From: Fibrobacterota bacterium
GTDB lineage: Bacteria; Fibrobacterota; Fibrobacteria; UBA5070
Reading direction: 5' to 3'
Assembly (NCBI GenBank): GCA_016715065.1
Contig: JADKBN010000031.1
Coordinates: forward strand, 372,001 to 436,000
Length of the DNA stretch: 64,000 nt
This document shows positions 58,558-64,000 of the stretch, piece after piece (the stretch's first letter is position 1; each line of letters opens with the position of its first letter). The position numbers and the translations under genes were made by a program. The notes beneath the pieces were generated by a model, which saw only the letters and a list, made by a program, of their open reading frames with translations, was not told where the DNA came from and did no database searches.

Positions 58558-60594
58558 ATGAGTACATCAGGCATCAGCGTCGGTGGATTGGTTTCGGGGA
58601 TCGATACCAACAACATGGTGGACCAGTTGGTAGCCCTGGAACAGCAGAAAGTCGCGGCTGTCCAGAAAAAACAAAGCCAAGCGAGCCTGAAGTTGACCAC
58701 GCTGGGCACCGTGCAAAGCATGCTGTCGTCGCTCTCCACCAAAGCCAGTGCGCTGTACAAGCAGTCTTCGTTTTCCTTGTACAAAGCCAGCACCACGGAC
58801 GATAAGATCGCCACGATCACCGGCACGGGGAGCGGGATCCAAGGAAACATCGGCGTGAATGTGCAGCAGCTGGCAACCACTTGGAAGGTCGCCAGCTCCA
58901 GCCAGAGCTCCCAGGTGTCCGCGCTCGGCACGGCGGGAACTCTCCATCTGTCCAAGAACGCGGCGGCCTTGAAGGCAGATGGCACGACCAGCACGGTGGA
59001 TGTCACCATCCTCGCCGGCGACACGCTCAAGGACATCGCCGCGAAGATCAACGCCGCGACCGGCGCGGGAGTGACGGCGACGGTGGCAAATTTTGGCGGT
59101 ACGGACAATCGGTTGATGCTCAACGGCATGGACCAGGGGTCGGACTCCTTCTCCATCACGGAGGACGTGGGCGGAAACGTCTTGTCGGGACTAGGTCTGA
59201 CCTCCACGACCTCCACTCGCGTGTCCAGCTTCCAGTTGCGCGCCCAGACAGGCGGTCCGGCCAAGGACGCCACCACGTTGGGGGAGCTGTATACCGGGTT
59301 GGGCCTGAACAACCTCGAGAACTCCACGGATAAATTGTCCTTCTCCTGGTCGCGCGGTGCGGCAAACGGCTCCGAGCCGACCTTGGATGCATCGACCATT
59401 TCGAATGGAAGGACCACGCTGCTCTCCGAGGTCACCGTGCAGGAGTTGCGCTCCCACATGGCCACGGAAATGGGCGCGACCGTTTCCCTCAACGCCTCGG
59501 GCGAGCTGGTGGCCAAGGATGCGACGGGGGCCGCGTTGGATTTCACCTTGGGCATGGCGACGGGAAGCGCGGGCACCATACCGCTTGGCGGTTCGGAAAA
59601 TCGCACCAGTTGGAAGACTGTCCTGCAAGAAGGACGCGGCGCGTTCTACACCATGAACGGCCTGGCCATCGCATCGGCGACCAACGAGGATTCCACCACG
59701 TTGACGGGTGCGACCATCGGGTTGCACAACGTGTCGGAAACCACGACCGAAGAAACCACCCTTTCGTTGACTCGCGATATGGCCGGGATCGAGGCGAAGG
59801 TGACGGAATTCCTCGATTCCTTCAACTCCCTGTCGAAATTCATCCGGGAAAAATCCGAAAGCAAGGTGCAAACGAAGGCCGATTCGAAGGGCATGTCGAT
59901 GAACCAGGTCACTGCCGGAGAGCTGACCTTCGATTCCACCGTCCGGTCCGTACTCAACCAGTTGCGCGATTCCCTGACCAATCCGGTGCCAGGGCTTTCA
60001 GGCAAGACCAACTACGATTCGCTTGCCTCGGTGGGGATCGTGACCAGCAAGGACACGGGGTATTTGGAAGTGGATTCCAAGAAATTCCAGGCGGCTCTGA
60101 GCGCCGATTTCGATGGGGTGACCCGCTTGTTCGCCAACAGCGGATGGACGGACAATCCCAACGCGGAGGTCGGTGGCTGGACCAACGACACCAAGCCAGG
60201 AACCTACTCGCTCAGTCCCTCGACGGACGTGGTGGACGGTGCGGCGGGGAATCGAAGCGGAGATATCCTGTTCTCGCGCTCGGGCAATTCAAAGGGGTTG
60301 GGTGTCACGGTGGCCTCCAGTGTCGCCGGTACGCTCAACGCGACCTTCACCCGCGGTGTGGCAGGAAGTGTCGCCCAGTACATCGCGCAGGTGAATTCGA
60401 TGATCGACGGCAGCATGAAGGCCGACACCGACTCCGTCAAACGGCAGATCGAGAATTACACCAAACAGGCCACCACCGTCCAGGAACGAGTGGACAGGTA
60501 TCGCACCAACCTGGTCTCGCAATTCACCGGAATGGAAAAGGCCATGCTCAACCTGAAGAATCAAAGCAGCGCATTCCTGGCGCAAATCGGCTAA
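58558..60594 (+). CDS. fliD: flagellar filament cap protein FliD
   Basis: The 678-residue product has the FliD N-terminus (ISVGGLVSGIDTNNMVDQLVALEQQKVAAVQ) and the C-terminal coiled-coil domain (QIENYTKQATTVQERVDRYRTNLVSQFTGMEKAMLNLKNQSSAFLAQIG). The middle is long and variable. FliD caps the growing flagellum and folds flagellin. GGGGGAG is nine bases before ATG 58558. The gene heads fliD-fliS-fliT-like. Confidence 0.94.
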   Translation: MSTSGISVGGLVSGIDTNNMVDQLVALEQQKVAAVQKKQSQASLKLTTLGTVQSMLSSLSTKASALYKQSSFSLYKASTTDDKIATITGTGSGIQGNIGVNVQQLATTWKVASSSQSSQVSALGTAGTLHLSKNAAALKADGTTSTVDVTILAGDTLKDIAAKINAATGAGVTATVANFGGTDNRLMLNGMDQGSDSFSITEDVGGNVLSGLGLTSTTSTRVSSFQLRAQTGGPAKDATTLGELYTGLGLNNLENSTDKLSFSWSRGAANGSEPTLDASTISNGRTTLLSEVTVQELRSHMATEMGATVSLNASGELVAKDATGAALDFTLGMATGSAGTIPLGGSENRTSWKTVLQEGRGAFYTMNGLAIASATNEDSTTLTGATIGLHNVSETTTEETTLSLTRDMAGIEAKVTEFLDSFNSLSKFIREKSESKVQTKADSKGMSMNQVTAGELTFDSTVRSVLNQLRDSLTNPVPGLSGKTNYDSLASVGIVTSKDTGYLEVDSKKFQAALSADFDGVTRLFANSGWTDNPNAEVGGWTNDTKPGTYSLSPSTDVVDGAAGNRSGDILFSRSGNSKGLGVTVASSVAGTLNATFTRGVAGSVAQYIAQVNSMIDGSMKADTDSVKRQIENYTKQATTVQERVDRYRTNLVSQFTGMEKAMLNLKNQSSAFLAQIG

Positions 60595-60615
60595 TCGTTC
60601 AAGAAAAGACGGAAC

Positions 60616-61038
60616 ATGCAACCGAACGTCCACGACACCTACCGCTCCACCGCCATCCAGACCGCCGATCGAGGCAAGCTCGTGGTGATGGTGTACGACT
60701 ACTGCATCCAATGGTGCGAAAAGGCATTGGAAGCCAATGGCAAGATCGAAAGCCGGGCACACGCGATCGGCAAGGCCCAGGCGGGCATCACCGAGCTGAC
60801 GTGCGCCTTGGATTTCGATGCGGGCGGGGAAATCGCCAAGAACCTCTGGCGGCTGTACGATTTCATGGGGTGGGCTTTGACAGAAAGCGTCATGAATCGA
60901 TCCGACAAGGGGATCCGGGATGTCCTGCGCATGCTGACCGACCTGCGTTCCGCGTGGCACATCGCGGCGGAAGAAGTGCGCAAGACCCAGCCGGAGCTGG
61001 TGGCTGGGCAGAAGAAATCCTTCGCGTTGGTGGGGTGA
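60616..61038 (+). CDS. fliS: flagellar export chaperone FliS
   Basis: The 140-residue helical product has the FliS start (YRSTAIQTADRGKLVVMVYDYCIQWCEKALEA) and AQAGITELTCALDFDAGGEIAKNLWRLYDFM. It binds the flagellin C-terminus in the cytoplasm and keeps it unassembled before export. Position directly after fliD is canonical. Confidence 0.93.
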   Translation: MQPNVHDTYRSTAIQTADRGKLVVMVYDYCIQWCEKALEANGKIESRAHAIGKAQAGITELTCALDFDAGGEIAKNLWRLYDFMGWALTESVMNRSDKGIRDVLRMLTDLRSAWHIAAEEVRKTQPELVAGQKKSFALVG

Positions 61039-61046
61039 ACAGGCGT

Positions 61047-61445
61047 ATGGGAAAAGCCGAACAATTGGAACAGGCGTTGATCGAATTGGAAGCCACCTAC
61101 GTGCCGTTTCGCGATGCGGGATTCGGTTGGCGCGGGGATCTGGAAGGTTTGGAAGACGTCGTGAGGCGACGGCAGGAAGTCCTGGATACCGCACAGCCGT
61201 TGGTGGATCGGATGAAAGAAATCTGGAAGGAATGGGAGGACGGGAACCCTGGTCCGGACGAGCGTTCGCGCATTTTCACCGCGCGCAACCGGATCGTGGA
61301 AATGGGCATGCAGGTCTCCAAGATGGATGTCGCCTTGCAGGAAAAAGCCCGCCGCAAGACAGAAGAGATCAAACGCGAAGCGGCCGACAGCGGGCGCAAG
61401 CACAAGGCGAGCAAGGCCTACATGGGCGGTCGCGTCGGTTTGTGA
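61047..61445 (+). CDS. FliT-like flagellar chaperone, coiled coil
   Basis: The 132-residue product is almost entirely helical (AEQLEQALIELEATYV, GLEDVVRRRQEVLDTAQPLVDRMKEI, VALQEKARRKTEEIKRE). FliT is poorly conserved, so the call rests on position after fliS and on shape. A GTG at 61035 overlapping the fliS stop (GTGA) is an alternative start. Its 3' end overlaps the convergent AgmX-type gene by 28 bp. Confidence 0.6.
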   Translation: MGKAEQLEQALIELEATYVPFRDAGFGWRGDLEGLEDVVRRRQEVLDTAQPLVDRMKEIWKEWEDGNPGPDERSRIFTARNRIVEMGMQVSKMDVALQEKARRKTEEIKREAADSGRKHKASKAYMGGRVGL

Positions 61446-62080
61446 GGCTTCTTGGGAGATGCCTCCTTCGCTCTCAGCCTCAATTTGTATTGGACCGTGG
61501 CGTTGCCTCTTTCGATCACATCGAATTTCATGCGGCGCGCTTTTTCCTTGATGTCGTCGTCGAGGGAGGGGCTTTTCGTTGTGGACCTGACAACGTGGAG
61601 GGCCACGATGTCGCCGGAAGGCGCGATGGTGAATTCGAGCAGAATGTCGCCGTGAACTCTCGGATGTTCGCGAAGTGCCTTTTCGTGGGAATAGCGGAAT
61701 CCTCCGATGTGTTGTCGGATGATGCGAAGGATGGATTCCGTTGAGCGAAAACCGGAGTCATTGATGAGCATGATGTCGCGAGGTTCAGGGGGGGGGATGA
61801 GGACTGGCCTGATCGGTGCCGGCTTGATCGGTCCGAGGCCCAAACCCGGGATTGAGGGCCAACGGTAATCATCTTGCGTCTCCGTGGGGATCGTCCTGGT
61901 GGTCGCGGGCGGTCGTTTTGATTGGGTGTCCGCGGCATGGGTCAGCGAGTTCATGGCCGTGTCTGATCCAACCTCGGATGGAGTGCCGTTGATGGTCGAG
62001 GAAGCCGCATTCCCTGCGAGCGGATGCAACAGAACGGAGAAGAAAAGGGTGATGATCGAAAATGGTTTCCGAAATGGCAT
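61418..62080 (-). CDS. exported AgmX/PglI C-terminal-domain protein (short paralogue)
   Basis: The 220-residue product starts at ATG 62080 (MPFRKPFSIITLFFSVLLHPLAGNAA, signal peptide). A Pro-rich linker follows (IKPAPIRPVLIPPPEP), then a TonB-C-like domain: RSTESILRIIRQHIGGFRYSHEKALREHP, EFTIAPSGDIVALHVVRSTT, DDDIKEKARRMKFDVI. The domain is closely related to that at the end of the neighbouring VWA protein. The linker variant NMIDVILAGGGG is missing here. It overlaps the convergent flagellar gene by 28 bp. Confidence 0.78.
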   Translation of the reverse strand: MPFRKPFSIITLFFSVLLHPLAGNAASSTINGTPSEVGSDTAMNSLTHAADTQSKRPPATTRTIPTETQDDYRWPSIPGLGLGPIKPAPIRPVLIPPPEPRDIMLINDSGFRSTESILRIIRQHIGGFRYSHEKALREHPRVHGDILLEFTIAPSGDIVALHVVRSTTKSPSLDDDIKEKARRMKFDVIERGNATVQYKLRLRAKEASPKKPHKPTRPPM

Positions 62081-62140
62081 TGTGCACCTGTTTGACAGAA
62101 AATGAAACGAAGACATGAAGGTAGATCCGGAGAAAACGAA

Positions 62141-62169
62141 AAGTGGCGGACCGAGGAAATCCGCCACTT
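62141..62169 (-). terminator. terminator after the VWA-AgmX gene
   Basis: AAGTGGCGGA and TCCGCCACTT form a perfect 10-bp stem with a 9-base loop, followed on the minus strand by TTTTCGTTTT. It lies 56 bp beyond the stop codon, separating the two paralogues. Confidence 0.8.
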
Positions 62170-62224
62170 CTGTTTTCGGGGATTCGCTAAGGATGCCGAC
62201 CTCTAGATGAGATCGGCATCGGTC

Positions 62225-64000
62225 TTACTGCTTGTCCAGCGTGAAGGTGTAGGTCACCGTCACGTTGCCTTTCTCGATCTGGTCGAACTTCATCCGCATC
62301 GCCTTGTTCTTGATGTCATCATCCAGGGCCCCATCGCCCGTGTTGGAGCTGACGATCTGGATCGCGATGATGTCGCCGGACGGTGCGATGGTGAACTTGA
62401 GGGTGATCTTCCCGCCAAGGTCGGGATTGTCACGGAGAAATTTCGCGTAGGAGTACCGGAACCCTCCGATGTACTGGCGGATCACCCGCAGGATCGATTC
62501 CGGTGAACGGATCCCAGCATCGCCTCCCAGCTCTACATCGGAAGGCTTGGGTGGTGCGATGTTGCCACGCATGAGAGGCTTTCCAACAGGAGCCATCACC
62601 CCTTTCTTTGGGCTGGTACCCGTTCCGGAGCGCCCGCCGTTGCCCAGTCCAATGCCGCCGATGCCTCGCAATTGGTCGCCGTCGACATCTGCGCCGCGCC
62701 CACCGCGATCGCCTTTGCTGATGTTTCCTCCGCCACCAGCCAAGATCACATCGATCATGTTCCCTTCTCTTGGATCCACGACATCTTCGCCCATCATGCC
62801 ATCCACGCCGGGGTTGATCTTGTCCAGCACCGAATTGCTCATGACCATCGATGGCGACGAGGGAGGCCAAGCAACAGTCCGAGCTTCCGTGGAGCCGCCC
62901 TCCGACGGAGAGGTGGTGATCAGATGGTCTGCTCCGCCCCCCAGCGCGGACTCCTCCACTCCGTCAGGAAGTGGCAGGGGTACCTCAACGGTCTCCTGCT
63001 TTCCGCCCTTGTTGACCACCTGCTCGTCCACCGCGACGAACGAGGTGTAGCGCGACATCAGCCGGTAGCGCAAGGCCACTTGCGTGAGTGCCTCGACCGA
63101 GTCGGACGGGATGTATTCGTCTTCCACGCTTTGGAGTTGGGCGATCCGGGCGCGGGCCCAGAGCGACCCGATTTCCGGTTTGGATTCCGCCTTCCGGAAA
63201 TCCACGGGAACATCCATGGACACTTTCCGTCCCGCGACTTTCCCCTTGATGGTCAAGGTTCCGGAAGCTGCCTTGGCGTACTTGCCGGTGATCACCAGAC
63301 CGTCGCCGTCGAACAGATCCGGCACGGGGTTGGGAAGAACGGACGAAGCTTCCACGCCACTCCAGGAAAACGTGATCCCGGTGAGGATGGGGCGGCGGAT
63401 CTTCTTGTGGAAGCGTTCCACCGCGGAATCGGGTTGCTCATCCAGCGTGACAAATTCCGTGTGGCCTTTGCCCGCCTTGGCGAAATCTGTGAGGAAGCTG
63501 CGGTTGACGGAGCTTCCCACGCCGAACCCGAAGGCGCGGGTGTTCTCGTCCATTTCCTTGGCGATGTAGGCGTTGATCTCCTGCTCGTTTCCGATGTATC
63601 CGTCGGTCATCATGGCGATGATCCTGAGAGATTTTTTGTCGACCGGCACAGCGAAGGCCGCCTGGAGTCCTTCCAGCATCATGGTGCCGCCATTGGCGTC
63701 CAATGCTTCCACCCATGCGATCCCGCTTTTGATGTTCGACTTTGTGGCCGGTACGGGAGCCCGTGCGAAAAACTGCGCGGTGCTGGAAAATCCGATGATC
63801 TGGAACCGGTCGCGGGGCTCCATGTTTTCCAGTGCTGTCCGCATCGCCTGCTTCACCAGGTTCAGGGGAGTGCCGCCCATGGATCCGGATTGGTCCACCA
63901 AAAACACGAGCTCCTTGGCGGTGGAGTTGTCGTCTCCGGGAATGGCGGGGGGTTGCAGTTCAACCAAAAAGTGTCCATCCGTTTCTTCGCCGTCGGCGAG
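62225..64000 (-). CDS. VWA-domain protein with AgmX/PglI tail, N-terminus beyond the window
   Basis: The frame stays open to the right edge, so the 591 residues seen are the C-terminal part. They begin in a VIT/VWA junction (DGHFLVELQPPAIPG). The VWA metal-site motif DQSGSMGG follows, with GTMMLEGLQAAF and MMTDGYIGNE as further MIDAS-type parts. A beta region follows (GITFSWSGVEASSVLPNPVPDLFDGDG) and a helical one (AQLQSVEDEYI, LTQVALRYRLMSRYTSFVAVDEQV). A linker then carries MSNSVLDKINP, MGEDVVDP and NMIDVILAGGGG, and last comes an AgmX-type domain (ESILRVIRQYIGGFRYSYAKFL, FTIAPSGDIIAIQIVSS). VIT/VWA proteins of this layout are exported or membrane-anchored; the role is unknown. Confidence 0.8.
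   Translation of the reverse strand, partial: LADGEETDGHFLVELQPPAIPGDDNSTAKELVFLVDQSGSMGGTPLNLVKQAMRTALENMEPRDRFQIIGFSSTAQFFARAPVPATKSNIKSGIAWVEALDANGGTMMLEGLQAAFAVPVDKKSLRIIAMMTDGYIGNEQEINAYIAKEMDENTRAFGFGVGSSVNRSFLTDFAKAGKGHTEFVTLDEQPDSAVERFHKKIRRPILTGITFSWSGVEASSVLPNPVPDLFDGDGLVITGKYAKAASGTLTIKGKVAGRKVSMDVPVDFRKAESKPEIGSLWARARIAQLQSVEDEYIPSDSVEALTQVALRYRLMSRYTSFVAVDEQVVNKGGKQETVEVPLPLPDGVEESALGGGADHLITTSPSEGGSTEARTVAWPPSSPSMVMSNSVLDKINPGVDGMMGEDVVDPREGNMIDVILAGGGGNISKGDRGGRGADVDGDQLRGIGGIGLGNGGRSGTGTSPKKGVMAPVGKPLMRGNIAPPKPSDVELGGDAGIRSPESILRVIRQYIGGFRYSYAKFLRDNPDLGGKITLKFTIAPSGDIIAIQIVSSNTGDGALDDDIKNKAMRMKFDQIEKGNVTVTYTFTLDKQ

Overview
The window reads as chromosomal DNA of a GC-rich, flagellated, diderm (Gram-negative) bacterium. 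Evidence for a diderm: an LpxL/HtrB-like lipid A acyltransferase, predicted outer-membrane and periplasmic proteins, SurA-like chaperones and many signal peptides. Several features suggest the FCB side of the tree, perhaps Fibrobacterota or a relative: AgmX/PglI-type TonB-C-like tails on a VIT/VWA-type protein, a PorZ-like beta-propeller with a sorting-type C-terminus, a bactofilin, and recurrent TATCTT hexamers close to start codons. This placement is an inference; there is no rRNA in the window. Genes are densely packed and many neighbours overlap by ATGA or TGATG. No tRNA, rRNA, CRISPR or prophage was seen.

Layout. 0.1-11.1 kb is accessory: a secreted beta-helix protein, an Asp-box propeller, a membrane protein, a stand-alone Fic enzyme with an operator-like repeat array, a glutathione peroxidase, a two-gene HExxH/DUF4105 unit, a candidate outer-membrane protein and a RAYT transposase carrying a perfect palindrome inside its coding region. 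11.2-14.6 kb is pdhABC. 14.7-17.6 kb holds an AAA/DUF4143 ATPase and a secreted protein of unknown function. 17.6-22.2 kb is an overlapping run: hemH, a parvulin-like lipoprotein, a SurA-like isomerase, a methyltransferase and coaE. 22.2-33.6 kb contains a two-component pair, an oxidoreductase, a TetR regulator, shikimate kinase, a PorZ-like propeller, an HbpS-like protein, lipA and an overlapping response regulator / hybrid kinase / aminotransferase operon.

33.6-46.2 kb looks replication-linked. A 288-bp noncoding stretch holds four DnaA-box-like nonamers (candidate oriC). It is followed on the minus strand by one close-packed run, in transcription order rsmG, parA, parB, a catalytically degenerate LytM protein, a bactofilin, atpZ, an atpI-like gene, then atpBEFHAGDC. 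Three parS sites (two perfect) lie in and beside rsmG-parA.

46.2-58.3 kb: hsp20, a three-gene membrane cluster, ppk2, lpd (the E3 that would serve the distant pdhABC, with lipA supplying lipoate), a 1444-residue membrane protein and an RpoD-family sigma factor. Two intergenic regions here carry a structured repeat family that starts exactly at stop codons and shows compensatory base changes between loci. 58.5-61.4 kb: fliD behind a sigma-54-type promoter, fliS and a FliT-like gene. 61.4-64.0 kb: two paralogous proteins with AgmX-type tails; the second (VWA) runs off the right edge. It shares a distinctive Gly-rich linker with the 1444-residue protein.
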